This document shows, piece by piece, positions 56,425 to 64,000 of a stretch of DNA of 64,000 nucleotides. The notes under the pieces are model-generated. The model ran no database searches. It saw only the letters and a program-made list of their open reading frames with translations, and had not been told where the DNA came from. The stretch comes from Olleya sp. Hel_I_94 (GTDB lineage: Bacteria; Bacteroidota; Bacteroidia; Flavobacteriales; Flavobacteriaceae), in assembly GCF_007827365.1 (NCBI RefSeq), contig NZ_VISI01000002.1:935001-999000 (forward strand), read 5' to 3'. Every line of letters starts with the position of its first letter. Within the stretch, counting starts at the first letter, position 1. The position numbers and the translations under genes were made by a program.

Positions 56425-59400
56425 ATGACAACCTTTACTTTTAAAGCTTTATTAGCTAACTTATTAAGTAAGAAACATATATTACTGATAAGTCTATTTA
56501 CTTTATGTAATACGTTTGCTCAGACGTCTATTGTACAAGTCTCTGTAAATTGGCCAAGTTGGTCCTCTGAAAACAGAGTTGAAATTTATAATCCTGGAGG
56601 CACATTATTAGCCACTATTGATAATGGTTTTGATGGTAGTGCTAATAACTCATACAGCACTACATTAGATTTAGGTTGTATAGCAGATGGTATTAATTAT
56701 TACGCAGTGCTTTATGATACTTATAATGATGGTTGGAATGGAACGACATCTAATATAACCATTACATCTAGTGGTACCACTGTATTAACAAACTCAGGTA
56801 ATGGAGCAACACCAGGAGGTGTCACTCAATTTTTCAATGTATCTGGAGGTTGTGCAACTAGTTGCTCTTCTATAGTAAGTAGTTTTCCTTATAACGAAGG
56901 TTTTGAATCTGGTTTAGGAAGTTGGACACAGGATACTAGTGAAAATTTAAATTGGACAAGAAACTCAACTGGGACACCATCTAGTAATACTGGACCTTCT
57001 AACGCTAATGGCGGAAATTGGTATTTATATACTGAAGCATCTAGCAATAACAACAGAACAGCAAACTTATTAAGTCCATGTTTTGATTTAACAGGAGCGA
57101 CTTCTGCTCAATTTTCATTTTACCATCATATGTATGGTGCTAACATGGGAACTCTAAATGTAGACTTAAGTACAAATGGTGGTACAACATACCCAGTTAA
57201 TCTTTGGTCACAAAGTAATCAAGTACAAACCAATAATGGATCTCCATGGGTTTTAGTTACAATAAACTTGACCGCTTATGTTGGGCAATCTATTAATATA
57301 AGATTTTCTGGAAACACAGGAACTGATTACAGAAGTGATATGGCTATTGATGATATTTCATTAACTGCGGTTACTACGCCTTTACCTGAAATTAATATTA
57401 CAGGAAATGGTACAACAATTAATAGTGGAGATAATACACCTAGCACAACAGATGACACAGATTTTGGGTCTATTAATGTTGCTTCTGGTAGTAATACAAA
57501 TATGTTTATTATTAACAACGATGGTACACTACCTTTATCATTAACAGGTGGATTACCTTATGTTAGTATAACTGGAGCAAATGCTTCGGATTTCACCTTA
57601 GCTAGTATTCCAACTACTCCAATTGCCTCAGGAAGTAATACAACTTTTAGCATCACCTTTGATCCTTCTTCAAATGGATTAAGATCTGCAATAATTACTA
57701 TTGCTAATGACGATTCAAATGAAAATCCTTATACTTTTTACGTTCAGGGTTATGGAAATACGCCTTTAGCACAAGGTCCTGGAGGTGTAACATCTAATCT
57801 TGAAACGTGGTTAAAAGCAAATGATGGAGCAGGACTTAGCGACAACCAACCTTTAACAACTTGGTATGATCAAGCTAATACTAATCATGCCACAGTAAAC
57901 ATGGCTGGACAAGAACCTACGTACAGAGATCATCCTAGTTATAATGTTAACTTTAATGCTGTTGTAGATTTTGATAGTTCTTACAGCTTAGCTCCTACAG
58001 ATAATGACTACTCTTTTGATAATACTAATGGAGACTTTTTAAAGAGTGATTCTGGGTTTTACACTCAGGATATGTTTGCTGTTGTTTTACCTGATAACAA
58101 CATTAACACCTCTTTTGGAAACATGGACATTTTCTGTGGTGACGAAGATTTAGCTACAGATACAGAAGACGTTACAGGTTTTGGATATGGTCGTTATTCG
58201 GCTAGATTTACTAATGAGGTTTTTGCCTATTGTGTTGGACCAACAACTAATTCGGCTCCATATACAGGTTATGGTGTCGCAGATAATAACACGACTACAA
58301 ATTATAATAATGTTGGTATTTTAAATGCTAGAAACAATACTGCTGCAACTAGACAAGAGTTATTTTATAATGCTAATAATGTAGCAACAGTACACAATGA
58401 CGTTGCCGATTTTTCTAATGTTAATGATTCGCGTTATTGGATTGGAAGAAGCGAAGGTTATGAGGCTGCTGCTAACGCTAGAATTGTAGAAATTATCTCT
58501 TTTTCTTCAAGAAAAAATGATGCTAACTTGTTAGACGAACGTAATAAAATTCAATCCTATTTAGCTATCAAATATGGTGTTACCTTAGGTATTAATGGTA
58601 CGTCTCAGGATTATGTAGATTCCAATGGAAACGTAATTTGGGATGTGTCTGCAAATTCTGGTTTTAATTATGATATTGCAGGAATTGGACGTGATGATGA
58701 TTCGGATTTAATCCAAAAACAATCTAAAAGCGTTAACAACTCAAGCATTGTAGCTATATCATTAACTAACACAGCTTTAACAAACAACTTAAACTCTAGC
58801 TCATTTAGTACTGACAAAGAGTTTTTAGTTTGGGGTAATGATGGTCAAAACACCAATACTTCTGGTGCATCTGTTACAGTTAGCTTAGGACCTGCTACTA
58901 TTACAACTATTACAGATGTAATGAACAGAAAATGGAAAATTGTAGAAACTGCTGGAGATGATATTGGAACGGTTGAGGTATCTGTATTTGATACTGATTT
59001 AACCGGATTACCTCCATTAACAGGAAATGACGCTTATGTTATGCTTGTATCAGATGATTCTGGTTTTACAACTAACTTACAAACGGTATTTTTAGACCCA
59101 AGTACTTTTAACGGTCAAGGCACTAGAGAAGGTACTTATGATTTTGATGGTACTAAATATTTTACTTTTGGTGTGGCACACGAAGAGGTTAAATCTAGAC
59201 ATTTAGGATTTGATGGTGTGGATAATTTTACTTTAGTAGGTAATAAAGTAGATTTAGCTGGTGACTTTACTGCTTCGGCTTGGGTAAAACCTGAAGGTTC
59301 TAACAACTTAGCTAGCGACAAAACAATAGTTGCAAAAAATGATGGTGTAGATGGTTACAAATTTTTCTTAACAGATAATAATACTGTAAGTTTTTCAATA

Positions 59401-61794
59401 GGAAACAATCCAACAGACCGAATAAATTCTATTACAACTTTACCTAACGACATTTGGCATCATGTAGCTGTAATTTACGATAACAACATTGCTAGTCTTT
59501 ATATTGATGGGGTTTTAGATAATTCAAAAACCATTGTCAATCCAACGCCTAATGGTGCCGAGTTTGCTATTGGTGCAATTTATATTGATAAATTAAATAT
59601 TTTAGACTTTTTTAAAGGAGATATTGACGAAATCAGAATTTGGGACCAAGCATTAACCTTGACTCAATTACGATATGTCATGAATCAAGAATTGCAAAAA
59701 GCAGGCACTGCTGTAAATGGTGTTGTAGTCCCAAATGCAATAACTAAAAATGATATTGAAGTTGTTGACTGGTCTAATCTAGAGGCTTATTACAACATGA
59801 ATTCTTATATTGGAACGCATCTTAACGATGTCTCTGGTAATGGTAACAGAGGTAGTCTAACAGATCCTAATCAATTTACTTTAGAGTACCAATCCTCTCC
59901 TTTACCTTATAACACTTCAAGTGATGGTAGTTGGGATAATAACAGTACTTGGGTTAATGGAGCCGAGTTATATATGCCTGGAACAGCTAGTATTGTTGAT
60001 CCTAGTGTAACTATAGATTGGAATATTGTTAAAACCAACCATAATTTAACACTAGATAACAACACGCTTCCTTCTGGAAATAATCAAAACAGAACAGTTT
60101 TAGGTTTATTTGTAGAAAGCAATAAGTTAACTGCAAATGGTGACACTAGTTTAAATCAAGGTAATGGTTTGACTATTACACACTATTTAAAATTAGATGG
60201 TAAGATAGATTTAGAAGGCGAATCACAATTAATCCAAACATTAAATAGTGATCTAGATGTTACAAGTGCAGGAACATTAGAGCGTGACCAACAAGGTACT
60301 CAGGATTTATACACCTATAACTATTGGTCGTCGCCTGTTGGAACTAGCAATGTAACTACAAATAATAACAGCTATACATTACCAACAATTTATAAAGATG
60401 GTACTAATCCTGCTGCTCCAACTAATATCAACTTTATAACTAATAGTTATAATGGTACTTCTGGAACACCAATTGGTATCGCAGATTATTGGATATGGAA
60501 ATACGCTAACCAATCTGGTGCTTATGCTGATTGGCAACATGTAAGAAGTACAGGATCTTTACAAATTGGTGAAGGCTTTACAATGAAAGGAGTTACAAAC
60601 ACAAGCGGAAATGTAGCTTTAGAACAAAATTATGTATTACAAGGAAAACCAAATAATGGTGATATAACTTTACCTATAACTGCTTCAAACGAATATTTAA
60701 TTGGTAATCCATATGCATCTGCAATAGATGCTCATCAATTTATTATGGATAATGCACCAACAATATTAGGAGCAGGTGGAACGACTGGTACATTATATTT
60801 TTGGGAACATTGGGGAGGAGGCTCTCATAATCTAGCAGATTATCAAGGTGGATATGCAACCTATAATTTATCAGGTGCAACTCCTGCTGCAAGTTATGGT
60901 ACTAATGATCCTATGGTAGCAACAGGTGGTACACCTACTAAACTTCCAGGTCGATATATTCCGGTTGCACAAGGATTTTTTGTAAAAAGTGAAAACACAG
61001 GTACACTAAGATTTACTAATAGCCAACGTGTTTTTGAAAAAGAAGGATCATCATCTGTGTTTGTTAGAATGTCTTCTGAAAACTCTGTAGCAGATAATTA
61101 TAACTCTGACTCTAGATTAAAAATTAGATTAGGATTAAATTCTGTTAACGGAATACACAGACAATTGTTAGTAACTCAAGACAGTCATGCGACTCCAGGA
61201 TATGATTGGGCTTATGATGGCGAGAAAAAAGACGCTCAAATGGATGATATGTATTGGACTATTGATAACAATAACTATATCATACAAGGGACAAACGTTA
61301 TAGACCAAAACACGGTTTTACCAATAGGTCTAATTACAGATGCAGCTGGTGATAATACACTTACATTAGATGCTTTAGAAAACGTACCAAATAGCCTTGA
61401 CATTTACATACACGATGTTTTAAATGCTACTTATCATGATTTAAGACAAGGTGATTTTATAATTAATTTACCTGCAGGAGAACATAGTAACAGATTTGAA
61501 TTGGTATTTAGCAACCAACAAGAAAGTTTAAGTGTAGAGGATACTGAATTAGAGAACGACATTAACGTCTACTACTCTAACAGCTTACAAAACATTGTTA
61601 TTAATAATCCTAAGTTAAACACCATTACGTCTGTTAATTTGTACAATATTTTAGGACAGCACATCACTAACTTTAAGGATATAAACACACAAGATTATAT
61701 AGAATTAAATTCTGGCGAGTTAAGTACTGGAAATTATATCATCAAATTAAAAACGAGCGAAGGTGAAATTTCAAAGAAAGTTTTAGTTGAATAA
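56425..61794 (+). CDS. Giant T9SS-exported protein with MAM-like, choice-of-anchor and LamG-like domains (paralogue)
   Basis: The protein has 1789 residues. A signal peptide with a long N-region (about 1-33, ending TFAQT) leads to an N-terminal beta domain (VQVSVNWPSWSSENRVEIYN), a MAM-like domain (about 155-315), a choice-of-anchor D-like domain (PEINITGNGTTI to SNENPYTFYVQGYG), then the DUF8202-like, LamG-like (about 925-1080) and C-terminal regions it shares with the preceding gene, and a type A T9SS sorting domain (VNLYNILGQHITNFKDINTQ to SKKVLVE). The extra about 240 residues at the N-terminal side distinguish it from its paralogue. It is probably a surface adhesin or glycan-binding protein. 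Copies of the TrCAtTTTATCGA motif lie at 56331-56363. Confidence 0.9.
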   Translation: MTTFTFKALLANLLSKKHILLISLFTLCNTFAQTSIVQVSVNWPSWSSENRVEIYNPGGTLLATIDNGFDGSANNSYSTTLDLGCIADGINYYAVLYDTYNDGWNGTTSNITITSSGTTVLTNSGNGATPGGVTQFFNVSGGCATSCSSIVSSFPYNEGFESGLGSWTQDTSENLNWTRNSTGTPSSNTGPSNANGGNWYLYTEASSNNNRTANLLSPCFDLTGATSAQFSFYHHMYGANMGTLNVDLSTNGGTTYPVNLWSQSNQVQTNNGSPWVLVTINLTAYVGQSINIRFSGNTGTDYRSDMAIDDISLTAVTTPLPEINITGNGTTINSGDNTPSTTDDTDFGSINVASGSNTNMFIINNDGTLPLSLTGGLPYVSITGANASDFTLASIPTTPIASGSNTTFSITFDPSSNGLRSAIITIANDDSNENPYTFYVQGYGNTPLAQGPGGVTSNLETWLKANDGAGLSDNQPLTTWYDQANTNHATVNMAGQEPTYRDHPSYNVNFNAVVDFDSSYSLAPTDNDYSFDNTNGDFLKSDSGFYTQDMFAVVLPDNNINTSFGNMDIFCGDEDLATDTEDVTGFGYGRYSARFTNEVFAYCVGPTTNSAPYTGYGVADNNTTTNYNNVGILNARNNTAATRQELFYNANNVATVHNDVADFSNVNDSRYWIGRSEGYEAAANARIVEIISFSSRKNDANLLDERNKIQSYLAIKYGVTLGINGTSQDYVDSNGNVIWDVSANSGFNYDIAGIGRDDDSDLIQKQSKSVNNSSIVAISLTNTALTNNLNSSSFSTDKEFLVWGNDGQNTNTSGASVTVSLGPATITTITDVMNRKWKIVETAGDDIGTVEVSVFDTDLTGLPPLTGNDAYVMLVSDDSGFTTNLQTVFLDPSTFNGQGTREGTYDFDGTKYFTFGVAHEEVKSRHLGFDGVDNFTLVGNKVDLAGDFTASAWVKPEGSNNLASDKTIVAKNDGVDGYKFFLTDNNTVSFSIGNNPTDRINSITTLPNDIWHHVAVIYDNNIASLYIDGVLDNSKTIVNPTPNGAEFAIGAIYIDKLNILDFFKGDIDEIRIWDQALTLTQLRYVMNQELQKAGTAVNGVVVPNAITKNDIEVVDWSNLEAYYNMNSYIGTHLNDVSGNGNRGSLTDPNQFTLEYQSSPLPYNTSSDGSWDNNSTWVNGAELYMPGTASIVDPSVTIDWNIVKTNHNLTLDNNTLPSGNNQNRTVLGLFVESNKLTANGDTSLNQGNGLTITHYLKLDGKIDLEGESQLIQTLNSDLDVTSAGTLERDQQGTQDLYTYNYWSSPVGTSNVTTNNNSYTLPTIYKDGTNPAAPTNINFITNSYNGTSGTPIGIADYWIWKYANQSGAYADWQHVRSTGSLQIGEGFTMKGVTNTSGNVALEQNYVLQGKPNNGDITLPITASNEYLIGNPYASAIDAHQFIMDNAPTILGAGGTTGTLYFWEHWGGGSHNLADYQGGYATYNLSGATPAASYGTNDPMVATGGTPTKLPGRYIPVAQGFFVKSENTGTLRFTNSQRVFEKEGSSSVFVRMSSENSVADNYNSDSRLKIRLGLNSVNGIHRQLLVTQDSHATPGYDWAYDGEKKDAQMDDMYWTIDNNNYIIQGTNVIDQNTVLPIGLITDAAGDNTLTLDALENVPNSLDIYIHDVLNATYHDLRQGDFIINLPAGEHSNRFELVFSNQQESLSVEDTELENDINVYYSNSLQNIVINNPKLNTITSVNLYNILGQHITNFKDINTQDYIELNSGELSTGNYIIKLKTSEGEISKKVLVE

Positions 61795-61828
61795 GTATTG
61801 CCCCAAATCATTTTATAATTCACTAAAA

Positions 61829-61860
61829 AGAAAAGCCGAAACATATGTTTCGGCTTTTTA
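61829..61860 (+). terminator. Intrinsic terminator after the second LamG-type gene
   Basis: AAAAGCCGAAACAT and ATGTTTCGGCTTTT form a perfect stem with no unpaired loop bases assignable and A/T runs on both sides. It also could serve the leftward hisS group. Confidence 0.85.
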
Positions 61861-61872
61861 ATTTTATACTAT

Positions 61873-62046
61873 TTAAGCAATAAGAATAATGACTATTATC
61901 AGAATAAAAAGTACTGACAAAATATAATTATAAACACTGTTATTTAAATCTTTAAACTTAATTTTTCCTAGATAAAACAACCATCTAATAGTTTGACCTG
62001 AAAATCTAAGAACAAAATCGATAATTATGTCTAAAGAAAAATCCAA
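61873..62046 (-). CDS. Small membrane protein downstream of hisS (57 aa, TTG start)
   Basis: The frame starts at TTG 62046, 8 bp after the hisS stop, and ends at TAA 61873. It begins LDFSLDIIIDFVLRFSGQTI if the TTG is read as Leu, and ends in one membrane segment (NYILSVLFILIIVIILIA). No ATG is available, so the start is uncertain. The coupling to hisS and the clean hydrophobic tail argue for a real small protein; there is no known family. Confidence 0.45.
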   Translation of the reverse strand: MDFSLDIIIDFVLRFSGQTIRWLFYLGKIKFKDLNNSVYNYILSVLFILIIVIILIA

Positions 62047-62053
62047 GAAACAA

Positions 62054-63424
62054 TTATTTCAACTTAGTAATTAACACCTCTAAATTTACTTTATCCTGTT
62101 CCCCTGAAATCATATTTTTTAAAGTGAATTGATTATTTTTAAGTTCCTCCTCTCCTACTAAAACAACAAATGGTATGTTACGCTTATTGGCATAATTCAT
62201 TTGCTTTTTCATTTTAGCACTATCAGGATACAGCTCGGCATTTATATTATTTGCTCTTAAAGCTTTAATTGCTTTTAAACTAAATAAGGATTCTTTATCA
62301 CCAAAATTGATAAACAATACTTCTGTAGATTTTGTAATAGTTTCTGGAAACAAACCTAATTCTTCTAAAACTAAATAAATACGATCTAATCCAAAACTAA
62401 TGCCTACTCCACTTACATTTTTAAGACCAAATATTCCTGTTAAATCATCGTAACGACCTCCTCCACCAATAGATCCCATTGCTACACCTTCTGGTGCAGA
62501 TACCTCAAAGATAGCTCCTGTATAATAATTTAAACCTCTAGCTAACGTTACATCTAACTGTAATTTAGCAGATTTTAAACCTAATGCAGTTATAGCCTCA
62601 TTAATAAAACTTAACTCTTCTATTCCTTTTTGACCTTCTTCAGAGGTACTTAAAATAGATTTTAAACTCTCTATTTGTGACCCAAAATCACCTTTTAAAG
62701 TAAATAAAGGTTGAAGCTTAGCTATACCGTCTTCAGAAATACCTTTACCAAGCATTTCTTCCTTTACCTTATCCTCTCCTATTTTATCTAATTTATCTAA
62801 AGCAACAGTAAAATCGATTAACTTATCACTTGCTCCAATAACCTCAGCAATACCAGATAATATTTTACGATTGTTTATTTTAATTGTAGCACCTTCTAAC
62901 TTTAAAGCTGTAAACACGTTGTCATACAACTGTACAAACTCTACTTCTTGCCATAAACTATCACTACCAACCACGTCTGCATCACATTGATAAAACTCTC
63001 TAAAACGTCCTTTTTGTGGTCTATCAGCACGCCAAACAGGTTGCATTTGATAGCGTTTAAACGGAAATTCTATTTCGTTTTGATGTTGGACTACGTATCT
63101 AGCAAATGGTACTGTTAAGTCGTAGCGTAATGCCTTTTCTGAGATTCTTGGTGTTATTTTAGCTGAGTCCTTTAAAGCATATAATGGCTCGTCCACTTTT
63201 GATAAAAAGTCACCTGAATTCAAAATTTTAAAAATCAAACGATCACCTTCTTCTCCATACTTACCCATTAAGGTATCAGAGTTTTCAAAACTTGGTGTCT
63301 CTATTGGCTGAAATCCAAAACGTTGAAATTGTGATTTTATAGTACTAAATATATAGTTACGTTTTGCAACTTCTTCTGGATTAAAATCTCTTGTTCCTTT
63401 TGGTATACTTGGTTTTTGTGCCAT
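62054..63424 (-). CDS. hisS: Histidyl-tRNA synthetase
   Basis: The protein has 456 residues, a normal length for Bacteroidota HisRS. Class II motif 2 region is [20 protein letters not shown] followed by [10 protein letters not shown]; the HisA motif is [15 protein letters not shown]; motif 3 lies around GGGGRYDDL and [11 protein letters not shown]; the C-terminal anticodon-binding domain starts near [12 protein letters not shown]. The enzyme charges tRNA-His with histidine in the cytoplasm. It is an ordinary core gene and, with DUF6495, marks conserved backbone at the right side of the window. Confidence 0.97.
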   Translation of the reverse strand: MAQKPSIPKGTRDFNPEEVAKRNYIFSTIKSQFQRFGFQPIETPSFENSDTLMGKYGEEGDRLIFKILNSGDFLSKVDEPLYALKDSAKITPRISEKALRYDLTVPFARYVVQHQNEIEFPFKRYQMQPVWRADRPQKGRFREFYQCDADVVGSDSLWQEVEFVQLYDNVFTALKLEGATIKINNRKILSGIAEVIGASDKLIDFTVALDKLDKIGEDKVKEEMLGKGISEDGIAKLQPLFTLKGDFGSQIESLKSILSTSEEGQKGIEELSFINEAITALGLKSAKLQLDVTLARGLNYYTGAIFEVSAPEGVAMGSIGGGGRYDDLTGIFGLKNVSGVGISFGLDRIYLVLEELGLFPETITKSTEVLFINFGDKESLFSLKAIKALRANNINAELYPDSAKMKKQMNYANKRNIPFVVLVGEEELKNNQFTLKNMISGEQDKVNLEVLITKLK

Positions 63425-63471
63425 ATATATTCCTTTTATTAAAAGGGTTTTATTTGTGTTACTTTAAACGT

Positions 63472-63491
63472 ATTCTGTACTTATACAGAAT
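63472..63491 (-). promoter_or_regulatory. Perfect inverted repeat upstream of hisS
   Basis: ATTCTGTA and TACAGAAT form an 8-bp stem with a 4-nt loop, 48 bp upstream of the hisS start and 54 bp after the DUF6495 stop. It lacks a T-run; it could be a weak terminator or an operator. Confidence 0.45.
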
Positions 63492-63544
63492 AACAAAAAT
63501 AGTGGTTTTAATTTATTTTTTAAACTACCGTTTTCAGGACTTGT

Positions 63545-64000
63545 TTAGTTAATTAACTTGTTCATGTACTCATACAACTCTCCTTTTGTAATAGCACTTC
63601 CTGATTGAATAAGCTTAAATTTATCTAAGTTTTTATCCTCAGAATAGTCTTTTTTACCTTGTGTAAAGGTTACTGTGTCGTCCATTAAATTTTCGCGCAA
63701 CCAGTTAAAACCATCTGGTGTAGTTACATCTATTGGACCATCTATCTTGATACCTATAACGTGCATATGGTCGTCATTAAAAGTAAATAAGTGTAAGTTA
63801 TGTGCAGATATTTGCTCCACATACTTTACTTGGTTTAACACACCTTCCCAAACTAAATCACTAAAAACATCTAGCTCCTGTTCTGCTACTTCTGGTTTAT
63901 CCTTTTTTAAGGTTTCCCACTCGTCTGCTGTAATGGTCTGTGTTGCTAAAAAGTTTATAAACTCTTTATGTAATTCTTCAAATTGTTCTTTTGTAAGTCT
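63545..64000 (-). CDS. DUF6495-family protein, partial at right edge
   Basis: The frame is open from the right edge (RLTKEQFEELHKEFINFLAT) to the stop at 63545, 151 residues without the true N-terminus. A shorter reading from GTG at 63841 is only an internal codon. The sequence matches my memory of the flavobacterial DUF6495 family, small cytoplasmic proteins with the pattern VAEQELDVFSDLVWEGVL and a C-terminal FKLIQSGSAITKGELYEYMN. Function is unknown. It lies upstream of hisS in the same direction. Confidence 0.85.
   Translation of the reverse strand, partial: RLTKEQFEELHKEFINFLATQTITADEWETLKKDKPEVAEQELDVFSDLVWEGVLNQVKYVEQISAHNLHLFTFNDDHMHVIGIKIDGPIDVTTPDGFNWLRENLMDDTVTFTQGKKDYSEDKNLDKFKLIQSGSAITKGELYEYMNKLIN

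Noticed and set aside
63545-63841. Complete 98-residue gene starting at GTG 63841
   Set aside because: The same frame stays open to the window edge and its translation continues the family pattern, so the GTG is internal.

Overview
The window is chromosomal DNA of a Bacteroidota bacterium, most likely a marine member of the Flavobacteriaceae. Evidence: very AT-rich sequence, promoters of the TAnnTTTG type, type IX secretion (T9SS) C-terminal sorting domains, a 1364-residue type II-C Cas9 with 46-bp repeats, the DnaE2-like/DinB/LexA-like/DnaQ-GIY-YIG mutagenesis cassette common in this family, and a flavobacterial DUF6495 gene at the right edge.

Layout. (1) 1-2812: a leftward mini-operon of a 46-residue protein, a DUF4258-like protein and a protein kinase fused to a superfamily 1 helicase (cut by the left edge), a plausible defence or stress module. 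(2) 2990-4795: a LytS-type histidine kinase and a LytTR response regulator, preceded by a 12-bp direct repeat at 21-bp spacing. (3) 5106-12290: a complete type II-C CRISPR-Cas locus: tracrRNA on the minus strand, cas9-cas1-cas2 on the plus strand, then 21 repeats and 20 spacers. Pairing, in-repeat promoter-like sequences and a terminator all suggest that crRNAs are made from the minus strand. (4) 12404-18754: envelope and hypothetical genes, including a five-gene operon of TerB-like protein, coiled-coil membrane protein, vWA-like lipoprotein, thermonuclease and a small Cys-rich secreted protein. (5) 19054-19147: the 3' part of a tRNA and its terminator, a possible edge of an integrated island. 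(6) 19252-25577: the SOS-type mutagenesis cassette, two operons diverging from a shared operator. (7) 25719-46194: DUF4132 protein, small hypotheticals, lipoproteins, and an operon of helical-repeat/DUF1266 proteins ending in a TPR histidine kinase and LuxR-type regulator; also an orphan Hcp/TssD-like protein. (8) 46671-61794: three giant T9SS-exported proteins, one an M14 metallocarboxypeptidase and two tandem paralogues with LamG-like domains. (9) 61873-64000: housekeeping hisS and DUF6495.

Two recurrent DNA motifs link these genes. A palindrome TTACGG-N4-CCGTAA (six sites) lies 49-105 bp upstream of starts including cas9, the TerB operon and several envelope genes. A different 18-bp motif, ATCA...CAGTGAT, lies about 100 bp upstream of exactly three starts: the DUF4132 gene, the DUF1266 operon and the divergent lipoprotein operon. 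Both look like operators of uncharacterised regulators and are the strongest new signals here, with the kinase-helicase operon and the minus-strand crRNA architecture.
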